From contig JAKCOZ010000012.1 of the NCBI GenBank assembly GCA_022605955.1, positions 21,671,015-21,735,014 of the forward strand: a DNA stretch of 64,000 nucleotides, in the 5' to 3' direction. Source of the DNA: Rallus limicola (Eukaryota > Chordata > Aves > Gruiformes > Rallidae). The notes beneath the pieces are model-generated. The model had not been told where the DNA came from. It made no database searches and saw only the letters and a program-made list of their open reading frames with translations. The position numbers were made by a program, and so were the translations under genes. Shown one piece after another: positions 51,664 to 64,000 of the stretch (position 1 is the first letter of the stretch; each line of letters opens with the position of its first letter).

Positions 51664-52045
51664 GTAAGCCCCAACACACAAGGTGATTAAACACATTATT
51701 TTCTCACATGAATGATGCTACATGCCTGGAAACACTCATCAGTTTTACACCATCTGAAGTGTCTTCTAAAACATTCTGCTGGTTTTGGCTGGGATAGAAT
51801 TAATTTTCTTCATAGTAGCTGGAATGGGACTACATTTTCGAGTTGTGCTGAAAGGTGCTGATAGTTCAGAGATGTTTCTGTCCCTGCTGAGCGGTGGTCA
51901 CACAGAGTTGAGATCTTTGCAGTTACTCACCCCCACCAGCAAGTAGGCTGGGGGTACAGGAGGAGTTGGGTGAGGACACAACCAGGACAGCTGACCCCAA
52001 GTGACCAAAGGGATACTCCATACTGTTATGATGTCATCCTCAGCA

Positions 52046-52051
52046 TATAAA
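52046..52051 (+). promoter_or_regulatory. LTR TATA box
   Basis: TATAAA sits inside 'cagcatataaaggtagcaga', the conserved core-promoter position of this LTR family. It would direct plus-strand transcription if still active. Activity cannot be judged from sequence. Confidence 0.6.
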
Positions 52052-52211
52052 GGTAGCAGAAGAGGGAAGGAAAAGGGGGAACATTTGGAGTCACGGTTAC
52101 ATGTGATGGAGCCCTGCTTTCCTGGGGATGCCTGAACTCCTGCCTGCCCATGGGAAGTGGGGAGTGAATCCCTCCTCCTGCTTGGCTTGTGTGTGTAGCT
52201 CTTGCTTTATC

Positions 52212-52218
52212 TATTAAA
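52212..52218 (+). terminator. LTR poly(A)-like signal (variant)
   Basis: TATTAAA lies 161 bases after the TATA box, where the retroviral R region would carry the poly(A) signal. It is a variant of AATAAA (ATTAAA core). Confidence 0.5.
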
Positions 52219-55200
52219 TTGCCTTTATCTCAACCCACAGGCTTTCTCACTTTTACTGCTCTGATTCTCTCCCCCATCCCACTGCAGGGGGAACAAGCAA
52301 ACAGCTGTATTGGATTTGGTTGCTAGCAACAAAAATCATGAATGTTTGCGACCAATACATATATTTTAAATTAATTTCAGAATTTGGGAATTGATTGAAA
52401 AAGTTATGAGCTAGAGAACACCACGTTACACAAGACACAAGATTTCTTGAAATGTTCATTGAAAAACATTTCTGTTCTTCCAGAAGAGTGAGCTACTGCA
52501 TGAATGACAAAGGAGCTCTCAGCTAATGAGGGAAATGATCTGACTGAATTTCCAAGGAGGCTTTACTGTAGAAGTATTTCATTAATATTTATCTCTGTGT
52601 CAAAACTCTGACAACCATTGTTATTTCTTCAGCTTCTAGTTACAAAGTAAATTCTTTCAAACAGTACCATGCTCAGAAAAAAAATCCCACACAGGCTGTG
52701 TCATAAATTAAAACAAATTATTGTATGTACTTCCAAGTATCATTTTCACATTTAAGGAGGAGTTCTTGTCTTTCACTAAGGAAATTCTCATGAATTTGAT
52801 GGTTTTTCATATTCCAGCCAACTTTGCTCCAGCAGCAAAAGTCCATCCCAAGCAACAAGTGCACGCTGCACACATCTCAGGGGCAACATCAAGAGGTTAA
52901 GTAGCATGTTTAAATATTTCATTAAATTAACTTCTCTCTGCTTGCAGGCATTTCATCTATAGAGTCATTTAGAAACTAGCACCAATGCTTATGTATTTTT
53001 AATTTGACTGATGTAATGAAAGAATAAAAGTATCATTTATCATGCAACAGATTTACTTTCATATAGTCAACGTGTTCTATTTTCTTCCCTTCATCCAAGC
53101 ACCCTTCAAGCTAAGGAGCATTGTAATCAGCCACCCTCCTCAGAGCTGCTGCAGCAGTACCTGGTGAAGCACAGCTGCCCCAAGTGATGCTGCTGGGATC
53201 CTGTCAAAAATTTAGAGGTCGAGCAGATGCTCATTCTAATGCCTGTCTTCTGCAGTGCAGTGACGTAGCAGTAGTCAACTTAAGATAGTTCACATGATGC
53301 ATGTTACAGCAAAATATCCCAAAGGGATGAATAAGAAACTGCCACACACAAACCATACGTAAGAGTCAAGAGAGAGATTTCAAATAACTATCTGCAGTCT
53401 GGATTAAATTTGTCATTCATGGTTTGTTTTTCAAATTAAAAGGTATGCCACTGGATAATGCTGGTGGTGCTCAGCACAATACAAGACCAAAACTAAAAAG
53501 CACAGTACTCTCTGCAGAGCTAAGACAGTTTGTATGCTAGCTTGACCTCCATTGCTAACAAGCAGGAAAATTCCTGTCAACCCACCAAAAAGTTAATATA
53601 TCCAGTTAGTCGAATTCTTTACAGTTTCCTGATAGTTCAATGATTTGCAAGTGATTCCACCTTCCTAGAGGCAGCCTGCAGCAGCTCTAAAATGCAGTCA
53701 GATGCAAGTCCCCAGGGGGAAATTCGAGAATAATACCAGGTGACAGGCAATCTTTAAAAATAAATTTAAATTTCAGCTAGAGAGCAGCAGCTAAAACATG
53801 CAAAAATGTCAACAATCAATTTTACAAGACAAACAAGCACAATACCAATGACAGAATAGAACAAAAACCTGAACCACTTCTATGGTGTATGATCTGCAGA
53901 GAGCATCTGAAGCACTTCAGGATTCCTCTGAAAGTGGATTACAAATTACTGTTTCATGAAGTTCCCTACGAGTTCTACTATCAATCTCTTCTTTTGCGCC
54001 TTCACATTTTTCTTCTACTCTTTCTAGTAGAGGTAGCTAGCTATCTACATACAGCTAACATGCACAAAAGCACTATGGTAGGCCAACAATGCTTTTTCCT
54101 CATGTTGTGTATAAAAGCAGAGTCCCTTTTATTCACAACAGCATTACAAAGCAATCCAGCTTTTAGTTACTCTCTTACGAGTACTTTTGTCATTACAACT
54201 TCAGACATGCTGGCTGATGCTATCGGCTTTAAAGATCCTGTTCCCCAGGTTGTCTATGTGCAGTTTATAAATATGCTTTGGATTATATTGATTTACTAAT
54301 TGACCAAAACGCTGGATTACACACTCTGCTGGACAGTTTACACATTAAACAAAATAATCGATAACAAGAGGGTGCTCGTTGGGTTGATTTTTCTAAGATT
54401 TGATCTTTTCTAGGAACATACCTCATTTCAAGTCAGTCCTTAACAGCACAAAGAAATAACATAAAAGAAAAGAAATAAGGGAAAGCAGCCTTTGCTATTT
54501 GCTGCTGGAGGAAGGTTGGCAGAGGCAGCAGGAGGAGTAGGGACGTGACTGGCAATGGCTACCTGATCAATGCTCACTACCGTGTAAATCAATGGAGATT
54601 CATTAGGTAACACCCTCTGCAGCCTAACAGAGGTGCCCTGCAGTGTTCCCCAGGAAACTGGGAAGCAAGCACCCTATCTATCAAATCCCTGGAAAGAGCA
54701 GTTTATCTTCCATCCTGTTGAATATATATCTGTTATTAATCAGTAGCTGTTAGAATTTGTGTCCCTTCTCCTCCCATTTTTACAAGAGCTGGCAACTTCT
54801 GCTACTGAAATAACCCAATTAATCTTTCAAATAAAGGCAATATTTTGTCTTTTTTTTTTTGACAGGCAGATGTTTGACAACTCATCTGAACAGCCTGAGG
54901 ATACAGAGATGGAGCAAGTACAAAATAAAAAAAACACATATAATATCAAAATACAGTGATGTAAATAGTTCATTGCTCCACCTGCTGTCGGGCTCCTTTT
55001 CCTCTACAAATCCCACATCCTCTATTACTAATGCTAAACAAAAACATGCACCTATAGACAGCTTCATCACAAACCCATTTTATTAAAAGTCTGGACTCAA
55101 AATCTACCAATTTAAAAGCAAATGAGGAGGAGACAGAACACTGATTTACACCTAAAGTCTCTTTTTGTTGGGACCCAGAAGCATAAAAAGCAAATCAGCA

Positions 55201-55297
55201 AAGAGTACCACACAGGCTTACATGCATCTTGGAAAGAGATTGGTATTGTCCAGAAAGTAATAAAGAAATAAGAATCTATGCTACAATTCAGCCATTT

Positions 55298-55357
55298 CTT
55301 ACTCAGAAGGTCATATTCCTATTCTTACACAGCTACTCTTACCAGAAGGTCATATTC
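55298..55357. repeat. 20-bp direct repeat 40 bases apart
   Basis: CTTACTCAGAAGGTCATATTC at 55298-55318 recurs with one base missing at 55338-55357. A short local duplication with a 19-base spacer. Confidence 0.85.
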
Positions 55358-55911
55358 AAGTTATTCCCAAACATTTTGTAGGGAAAAATCCAAACCAGCC
55401 TGACTTTGCTTTTCCTCTAAGCCCTTCACGTTCTCCTTTTGCAGTGTGTGGATTCACCCTGTGTATAACCATGTGTGGCCAGGCAGGCATTTGCTGAGCA
55501 TGCAGCCCCACTGCACATCAGCACAGTAACGCTGCTCAACGCCAGTTTTCACCTGTAACCCGGTCCACAGGACTGCAGCAGAATGAGAGACAGAACATGT
55601 GTCACCAGGAAAGTCCTCCTCCCACCTGATACACACCTTGGCACCTAACTCAGGATACTTCCCATCCTTCAGCATCACCCAGTGACCCCCTTTAAGCACT
55701 CCCAGAGATCAAACACATTAAATTCCTGTGGTCAAAGGTGTAGGTTTAGGTGAACAACAGTAGTAACTTCAGTAGTCAAATTACATGTTCCACTGTGGCT
55801 AATGAAGTCTGCATTTCATTAATCTTTTTGGTAGGCCGCCTCTAACCAAATGTTTGATTAGAAAGGAGACGTGCTCCAGATTGCAGTATGAGGGCATTAA
55901 TATAAATAGGT

Positions 55912-55935
55912 GATGTACTGTGAGATGTACTGTAA
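55912..55935. repeat. 12-bp tandem repeat, two copies
   Basis: GATGTACTGTGA is followed directly by GATGTACTGTAA, one mismatch. Slippage-type duplication. Confidence 0.85.
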
Positions 55936-57710
55936 AACTGCTTATGAATATAATGGCTCAGCCACTGACAGCTGTTAAACAGAGGAAGGTCAAAAGGCCT
56001 TCTCTGAATTTTCAGCAGTAAAAATAAGAGGAGATACTGAATTTAATACAGCATTTTGGCATCTTAAATTATGATATATCCTTTTATGCTATTTTTTTTC
56101 TCCTTTAAATTATCTTCCATAGTAATTTTTCCTTTAAAAGAAGTTATTCCCTTTGTACAGCCATATTGATAGCTTATTAAGTGTGCTAGGTATCCTAACA
56201 ATTAATATTCTGCACATCAAGTGTTTTGGGAATAACATTTGGGAATCAACCAAAACCCCTCTGAACTTGGGACATATCCCTAAATATCTGCAATATACTG
56301 ACATTAACACAAGTAGCACTCCTGTTACAACTTAAAGCTGTCCTTCTAAGGGCCCTGAAGTCCCACTCTGCTCTACATCTGGCTCCATTTTCAGCTTTTC
56401 AGCCAACGATTCAGAGGTACCAGAAGAGTTTTAAAATCCCAGGACTACACGCAAATAAAAGCCCCATAAGACAGTAGGTTCATGACCCTTACATCTACAT
56501 TATCTCAGCTTCTAGCCTTTTAGTCATCACTTTGATTCTAATCTCCACTCCACACTCCATGTATTTGCATCACAAATCTTCATCACATGCCCACAAAAAG
56601 ACAGTCCTCAAGAGCTTATTCTCAAAGACTCAACTCCCATGCTCACACAGCACACATTAACCTGAATCCAGCTTTTCTTACAACCAAATTTGTCAGGTAC
56701 AGTAAAGCAAAATGGCAAACCCCTATTTTCAAACAATTACAGCTTCTGGACAACTATTTCAGCTACATCAGTTTTTATAAGCACAAGTTACTTGGCTATT
56801 TTTTAACTATATCTAGCAATATGTCTCTGAGTTAGAATACCAGCCTGGACATAGATCAATAGGACCAAATTATTCCCATTTTCTGATTATTCCAGAGAAT
56901 GCATTTTACTTTTTAATCACTCCAGAAACAGAACATGCCCTTACTTTTTAATGCCTGTGAACCTCCTTATGAAGAGGAAAAGAGGAGCTTATGCACTTTA
57001 ATCTAAACCTAACTAGCAGCCAATTCAGACATCAAGAGCATCCCTTTTGCAGTACGTTACATTCAACACAAATTCAATTTTCCCCATGCTTCACCCTTAA
57101 AAAGCACTATGGCTCCATCCAGAATAGCAACCCTGCTAGAAAACACTGCTTTTATAGTTAAGCATGAAATGACACAGCTACTGCTAAATCCTCTGAAATC
57201 CTGCCCACCTCCCATACTATAAAACACAATTCTTCCTCTAGTATTGCATTCTTAGTTATAAGATACACACAATATATCCTGTACTACTTTCCTATACATT
57301 TGTACAGAATTAAACCTTTACTTTCTCATTTGACATAACACACAACAGAAGCACATTTAAGTGACATTTGCAATATTCAACCAGATGAATGCTTTGGACA
57401 AACACGTAAGATCAGCTGTACTTTTATCTCTTCAAACCCCCTTAAATATAATAATTGTTATCAGTTTCAGGAATAAAGGTTATGTGTTTGGTGTTTTTTC
57501 TCTAGAATTTGTTCCATTCATTGGCAGCATAGACTGTCTCTTGAATTTATTTTTCCCATTTGTCTAAACCAGCTGTGATTCTCATTGTGGTTTAAATCCA
57601 CAACTACTTGTCTAAAATCTCATGTAACTGATATTGTTACCATTGCCATGGTTTATCACGTCTCTGGCTAGTGTTCTGATTTATTTTTTCCCTGTTTACT
57701 GTCTAGAAAG

Positions 57711-57742
57711 AGAAAAAAAAACCCAAACAACCCAAAAACCCC
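57711..57742. repeat. A-run passing into CCCAAA-type sequence
   Basis: An A8 run after 'ag', followed by 'cccaaacaacccaaaaaccc'. It is one of about ten such tracts in the window, almost all with A on the plus strand. Others lie at 13246, 15727, 20597, 22745, 24373, 30924, 42956, 48505 and 59662. Confidence 0.8.
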
Positions 57743-60700
57743 AGTATCAGCCTGATCCAACCAACCTTGAGGCTGTGCAGAGTTGACCTTACTCAAGGGA
57801 AAAAACAAACCAGAGGCAGAGAACACTTTGTTACAGTTTAAGGAACCTCATACAACATGGAGAGAGACAAGCCTGCATCACTCCTCTTTGCTATCACTGT
57901 CCTACTGTCCTTCTGGCCATCCTACATCCATGTTACATTTATCACCACAGTGTAAGATCATTCCACGACACTTTCAGTAGCAGTAGATTTGCTTCACCTG
58001 TATTTTCTTTCATCCAGTAAACTACTGAAAGACCAATAAGGCAGATGAAAACAGAATACTGACTTTAGTAATCATGTTTAAACCCAATGTTTGGTCAACT
58101 TCTCTATTTCTCCCACTGACAGATCACAAAGGGACTTTACAAGGCTGAAAAAAGGAAAACCTTGGTTTAGCTTTACTCTTCTGAATATTTTATCTACAGA
58201 GAGATTCATGTTTTTCTTAATATGTAAAATCATACATTCTGTTTAATAGACCAGAAGTGTGTCTGGACAGGCTCCAAATACATTTCAGATTGACAGCTAT
58301 TAACAGTCTGGATCTCCCTGTTAGAGGCCAAGAACATTTTCCAATAAAGCTTTGAGATTGTTCTTCTGAGAAATACTCACTGTTCATCCAAAAAACACCA
58401 GAAATTATGAAGGTGTCAACATTTGCCATGAACTGACAAAATTTATCCTTTCAAGAGATCTTGCTGGAATTCTAAAATAATTAACAACTCACAGCTTTTA
58501 ATTAAGAAATCTCCAGAAGGAAACTGAGGTATTCTTAACAGCAAAACAACTGGTATAAGAAAAGTAGAGACCGAAAAGCAAGCAAACTATTGCTGCTAAA
58601 GGAGATCTACAGAGGAGAAATCAATGTTGTCACTGGGAAAAGAGGCATGTCATGAAAGTAAATTCTCCAGATAAATGTGTTTTAAAAGAGAAAGCAAACC
58701 ATAATACATTTATAAAGATCCATATTTTATGAATATGTTTATCTCCCTCATCTGATAATGCCATTTGGAGGTGCATGCTACAAAGCACAGAGATATGGGA
58801 TGCACAATTCTGAAGTGTACATAATAAGCATTTACCACCTAAAACAGCAAGCACAAGAACCACAGGAAACTGATTTTCATTTCTTTAGCTGCCTGTATTT
58901 ATAACACAGTGCCCAGAGCTCTGCCTTCAATAGGAGAGCTCTCAGCCTCTCCTCTTCTCACTTTTGGAAAAATAAGGATGAAAATTAATGAGGCTGCACG
59001 TGGCCCCACACTAATAACTTACTCCTCCTTACATGGTCTCAGATCTCACTGTAAAAAGCAATTCTGATTGCAACTAGCTTGAAGAGACAGGTGAAGTGGA
59101 AACCACCATGGGAATGGACACAAGCAATGTCAGTCCAAGGTAATTGTCACTTTTACCAAATCTTTAGGGATCCTGTGGTCCAGTTCTGACATCATCAGTT
59201 GGATTTGAAACTATCTCCAAAATGAGATTCTAGTAATCACTGAGCTAGGAGGAACAGAAAGGAGGAAGCTTCTGAGCTGGGACAGAGGTTTTTTCAATAC
59301 AGACAGTCTATACTTAAAGGCCAAGTAACTCTGTATACAATGCTACCTTCCTAATCTTAAAACGTATTTCTTCCTTTCTAGGGAGATGCACTCTGCAGAT
59401 TATTTTAGATCCTGGTTACAGACAACAAACCCAAGCCCCATGTAGTTTTGCCTGTGCCTCATCCCCCAATTCAAAGTTTATTTTTATTCTTAATTCCTGA
59501 ATGAATTAGGCAGATTCAACCAACAGTTTAATGTTATACCAAGTCTCAGTAGTGAAGGTCACTTTGCACTATTAAGTACAAAACTGAATAGTGAAAGTCT
59601 CCACACGCTTAAAGAATTACTCACTAAAATTATTCAATAACAGCAATTGTGGTTGCTTCCTAGAAAAAAAGAAAAAACAAACCACCAAACCACATAAAAC
59701 CCACACACAACTAAAAAAAACCCTGGAAAATTTAAAAAAATAATTTATCTTTGCAACTGTAATTCCAAACTGTAACAAGCTGAACCAAATTACACAACCA
59801 GTTACTCACACCTAATTGGTAAATACTTAATGAATTGCTATTGAATCAAGATGCTGTGTGTTCCAGAGGCTCAGCTCTAATGGAACCAACTAGTCCCACT
59901 GTCAGGAGTAGCAACAGCTCCCGAGAAGTTCAGAGCACAGCTCTCAGGCAGAAGTTTCCACGTGATAAGCCGTGGGGCTGTGTTTGGTGCAAGAGCTACA
60001 GCTTATTCAAACCCTGTAGCAGTGGCAGGAAACAAGTCAGCTGGCGCTTCCAGCACTTGCATGTCTGAGCTGCCCTCAAATCAATCTGGGTGACCGCAGT
60101 GTACATGGTCTTGACAAAACCACTTACAGAGCTCCTTCCATGTCTTTATTTTCCTAAACACAGGGCTGTGTGAGTCACGCCTAGGGGGAAGTGTCAGAAC
60201 AAGCCTGGTAGCATTAGGAAGATGTAGTTCACAACACTCACGTGTTCTTCCCCACCCCCTATTCCAGATAAACATAATGAATTTACTTTTGTAAAGGAGA
60301 TGAACGATATGAAGCCTTGCCTCCACACTGCAAATTACCCTGACACCACAAACTCCGTGCTCCCATCTTATGCAGGAACAGCTAATTCTGGTATGACATG
60401 CTGAGCGCAGACAATTCTGCAGTTTGGACAACTAACCACAAGGGACAGGGATGAATAAAGGCATCATCCCTGTACTAATTATCTACTTATGAACCATTGG
60501 TTCTTTGCATTCAGCAAAACTCAAATGACTGCAGCTTGCTTATCAAGACATCTTAGCTTCAATTTGTGGAAGGCAGATATGTCAAAGGTAGAAAACAAAG
60601 ATCTTTAAGCCCAGAGATACAGATGCTCAGAAATATAGGTATATAAAACCCACTGAAATCTAGACATACCTAGACTTTTTGACTTTCTTCTGGAAACTAA

Positions 60701-63700
60701 TCCCTGCTTTGAATGGCAATGAGGCCAATCATCTTTATTGTTAAAGGATTTGGAACCATTAAGGCATTTGCTATTCTTACTGCTCTCATTTTTAGTCTTT
60801 AGCCTCTGGTGTGCCAGAAGAAATTCAATAAGCTGCTACTCCCAGATAAAATTCTATCTACCGCTCTGTAGATATGGGCCAGATTTTGACTGGAGCCTAA
60901 AGCCATTACTCTTTAAAGCACTCACATAACAGCAAAAGGCTTTCATCCTGTATCATTTGTGTTTCAGATCTTGTCAAAACATGTCCTACTGGTCACCTGT
61001 AGTTGGCAAAGTGCCAGCTGCTTACCTCCAGAAGCCAGCTGACAATTGCACCCATTCTTCATCTACCTAAAGCTGCCAGAGTGTGAGGTTAAGCCAAGGT
61101 TCACTATAGATGCGCTCAGCTACTATGCATTGTCCCAGGAGTGCTGGATGTCTGGGAGGGACTCAGCCTTCTCCCTTCAGAGTACCACATATTATATTTT
61201 GTTTTTAGGACTCCACTTGATCAAGAGCCACCTCCTATATAAGATGACAATGAGACCTGGACGCCCTGATGCCAGACTTCAGGCATACACCAGTCCTCAT
61301 GCAGCCAGGTATGACAAGGACACGGGGTCCCATCCTTTGAAGCAGGGTTGTCTTTCTCCAGAACTTATCCTCAGAGGCACGGACTAGTCTGCTAGAAGCA
61401 GAAGATAAGACCAGCACATTAAACACAGGAGGCAAACAAGCTTGTGCTATCACTCTGGACAAAACAACAGCAGGCACTTGTCATGCACACACACGAGCCA
61501 GACTCATCCCTGCTCACCGGCCCTTTGCAGACCCGCCACCACCACAGCTGCCCTCTGTTTTCCAAGGAGAGGCAACAGCATCCCCCAGAGTACCACCTTT
61601 CCAGAGAGCTCAGAACGACCATTCCCCCCTCCAGTTCCTTGGCTTTACCAGCAGGTCTGAAGAGGTTAATTTCTGCAGCTTAAGGGCAGCTCTAACCTAC
61701 GTATTGACAATTTACAGATGTTTTGCTCACCTAATTTGTTCCACTATTCACAAAAACATGCAGTTACCTTAGCAACTACTACATTACATTTTATCTCCAA
61801 GCTGCAGAGCTTTCTCTTTTCTAAAAACAAACCCCACAAGCCTACTGATACCGCATGTAATCTTTGATATTAGTTCTAGCCATTTCAAAACCCACAAAAA
61901 TAGGCCTAAGTGTAATGAAATAACAGCCTCTTTTCTCAAGTTTATTTAAGTTTTCCATTTATGAACAGATTTTCTTTGTAGATTTATTTGACTCTTTTGT
62001 ATTTTTTTATTCTTCTATGGGTTACAATTTGCATAAAGGAAATTAAGAGGACGAAGAGGAAGACTGGTTTTCATGTATGTGGCAAGATGGGGTATGGGTA
62101 GAAGATATATTTGAGAACACGTCTCAAAAAAGGAAAAGAAAAAAGCCAAAAATCATGGAAATATCTAAAAATTGCTGCAAGAAGAAACAATCCCTTTAGG
62201 CCACTGATTTCAAAGTGTTCTTGTTCAACAGGCACCTAGAATCAAAGCACATCTATTTTTAAATGGCAAATCAACAGAATACTCAAAAGCTCTTCTAATA
62301 TGAAAGGTTTTTCTCTATGAAAGTATCCAGAAAAAAAAAAAAAAAGAGTAATTGTACTTGGAAAAATATTTGCAGTTGGTTATGTACCAGCCTTGCTCCT
62401 AGGCGCCATTGCTTCCTGCACAATATAAATTTGCATTCAACTGAAATAAGTGTTTTGAAAGGCATGTTGACATCACATGATGCAAAATCACGTGGAGACT
62501 TTTAAGCAAATATTGAGTAACCTGGTATCTTCACCCTGCCTGCTGCATGATGTACCAGCCTCAGGTCTAGCTGCAGCTTCCACTTCTTGAAACCTTTATC
62601 TCTTGCTACCTACTGCTGCACTCTATAGGGTGGGTGGGAGGGAAAGGTGTAGCTTTTTTTCTTCAAAAGGAATACGTTTAAGTAAAACAAAACCAGATCC
62701 TGAAATTGACAAAAACCCCCACAGATTAGTATTTTCTCTGAGCTGTGAAAAACTGTGAAGGTTCACCATTAGGGACTGACTAAAGTTAGTGAACTTGTTG
62801 AATCTTCCTATTCCATCAAGTTACTGATTTAAATCCATAGATTGGTGCTTTGATTCCATTTCTACTAAATTATATTAACTGCCCCTGAAATTAGGAATGA
62901 CCTTAAATACTGTCTTGAGTTAATACTTTAATGAAATAAAGTCTTCAAGACCTGCAAAGGTCTTGTACAACATCTGTGTTATCTCCTCTTATAGCTCTGG
63001 CATGATGTTTGATTTTCAGTTACCTGCTGTATAGTGCCCTTTTGTGCATATTTGAATACGCCAGAGAACGCAGGTTCTCCTTTTTTGCAAAATTAGGTAC
63101 CTTTCAAAGGCTAATTTTCCAATTAAAGGTAGGAAAGGTGGGAAAATAAAAAGCAGCTGGACAGAGAATTTTCCTGGTCTTTTTGTTTAATAGGAAGTAA
63201 AATCTTTAATCAGAAAAGCACAGCATCTTTTAAAAGCAATAAAACTTTGTAGGAAGCCCTCAGTACAAAGTGCAATCCAAACTTAAAATTTTAATTGCAG
63301 TTAATTAAAGTGTTGGGAGGGAAGTGGTCAGCTATTAGTAATTCATTTTACACACAACCAAGGGTGGTTCTGGGCACTTAAGTTCTAACTCAGGGGTTTC
63401 CCCATTTATTGACCCTTGAAGTTTTCTCCTGCCAATGCAGGCCAGCTGACAGAAGTTTTGTTTTCTTTCATTACCCTCAGGGATCCTTAGAAGACTCCAC
63501 AGAGTCTATGGCCACCAGGTTAAAACACGCCTCTGCTAGCTTTTAGCCACGGCTTCATTTCTACTTGGATTCCTTTCTCCCACATGAACACCTATCCATA
63601 TGAAGCTCAGCATGGTGCTGCTTTGAACCTGTTTTTTCTATAGTGCTAAAGAAAATCACTGAAGCTGACCAGCAATAATTACCTCTGCATTTCAGCACAT

Positions 63701-64000
63701 AGGTCTTTCTGTAGCCTTCGGACTATTTCTGAAACCACAGCTACACTTGAATGATGGTTTTATAAATATTTTTTTTAACAGCTTACAGCTCTGACCTTTC
63801 CATCTTAAATACAGGCCTGCCTATAGCCACTGTCCCATTCTGTCCTTGAACACCACAATTCACTCTGATCATAGATTTTAGAGGAAGAAATGAAATCCCT
63901 GTCTGCTGGTGTCTATTACAAATTGTGCAATACACTTTCTATCGTTATCCATTAACTCACCCTGTGACCACATACAACGCTCTGTGCCTACCACCGATGT
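57743..64000. other. No gene called; unique DNA to the window end
   Basis: No transposon recognised. A/C-rich tract at 59662-59744 and an A15 run at 62331-62345. GC-richer patches at about 59870-60060 and 61240-61660 give several overlapping open frames of 60-116 codons on both strands, none with a recognised product. Confidence 0.5.

Larger units (their letters stand above)
51777..52330 (+). mobile_element. Solo LTR of an avian endogenous retrovirus (ERVL-like)
   Basis: About 550 bases with the avian LTR opening TGCTGGTTTTGGCTGGGATA and the following 'gaattaattttcttcatagt'. Internal blocks are 'aagtaggctgggggtacag', 'gggacagctgaccccaa'-type text and 'caaagggatactccatact'. A TATA box lies at 52046-52051 and a TATTAAA poly(A)-like signal at 52212-52218, followed by 'cctttatctcaacccacag' and 'attctctcccccatcccact'. 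The 3' end is diverged and loses the usual 'ggggttaaaccac' close, so the right boundary is approximate. No second LTR, primer-binding site or gag/pol is nearby, so it is a solo LTR. I see no clear target-site duplication. The ERVL assignment is from memory of the family. Confidence 0.87.
52331..57710. other. No gene called; unique AT-rich DNA
   Basis: No transposon recognised. A 12-bp near-perfect tandem repeat at 55912-55935 and a 20-bp interrupted direct repeat at 55298-55357 are entered separately. A plus-strand frame at 53889-54299 is open for 136 codons with hydrophobic runs, but shows no splice or family evidence. Confidence 0.5.

Noticed and set aside
53889..54299. 136-codon plus-strand frame with hydrophobic stretches
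   Set aside because: No family resemblance and no strong splice sites or promoter. Hydrophobic runs follow from T-rich codons.
61235..61683. Cluster of overlapping open frames on both strands
   Set aside because: Local GC enrichment removes stop codons in all frames; none gives a recognised protein.

Overview
The window reads as nuclear DNA from a bird. The evidence is seven clear 5'-truncated CR1 LINE fragments (plus one doubtful). Several end in the ATTCTATG/ATTCTGTG-type octamers and the 'gaggtcccttccaaccc' tail typical of sauropsid CR1. There is also one solo LTR whose opening (TGCTGGTTTTGGCTGGGATA) I recognise as a common avian endogenous-retrovirus LTR, probably ERVL type. Recognisable repeats are sparse, the DNA is AT-rich, and stop codons are dense in all six frames. 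I see no rRNA, tRNA, CRISPR array, bacterial operon or intact retroviral gene. The species cannot be fixed from this sequence.

No protein-coding gene can be called with confidence. The open frames (longest about 170 codons) are of the number and length expected by chance in 64 kb of AT-rich DNA, and none gives a protein I recognise. The window is best described as intergenic or deep-intronic DNA. Small exons could still be hidden in it. I list the splice-bounded open segments whose splice sites look best, at low confidence. They lie on both strands and their phases do not join into one gene, so most or all may be decoys.

Layout: 1-131 is the end of a minus-strand CR1. About 300-1650 holds a minus-strand poly(A) signal, an RFX-type X-box and a long frame with a single UGA. 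2738-2850 is a doubtful old CR1. CR1 pieces follow at 8752 (+), 11153 (+), 22023 (-), 24181 (+), 26366 (+) and 43738 (+). The solo LTR lies at 51777-52330 (+). The right-hand 11.6 kb has no recognisable repeat beyond low-complexity tracts. Small structural features include a perfect 29-bp tandem duplication at 48182-48239, a T23 run at 39016, a 33-nt pure pyrimidine tract at 38299, and about ten A-runs that pass into CAAACC-type sequence, nearly all on the plus strand.

I found no undescribed biological system. The items most worth a second look are the 0.3-1.65 kb minus-strand block, the A/C-tract strand bias, and the few splice-bounded segments.
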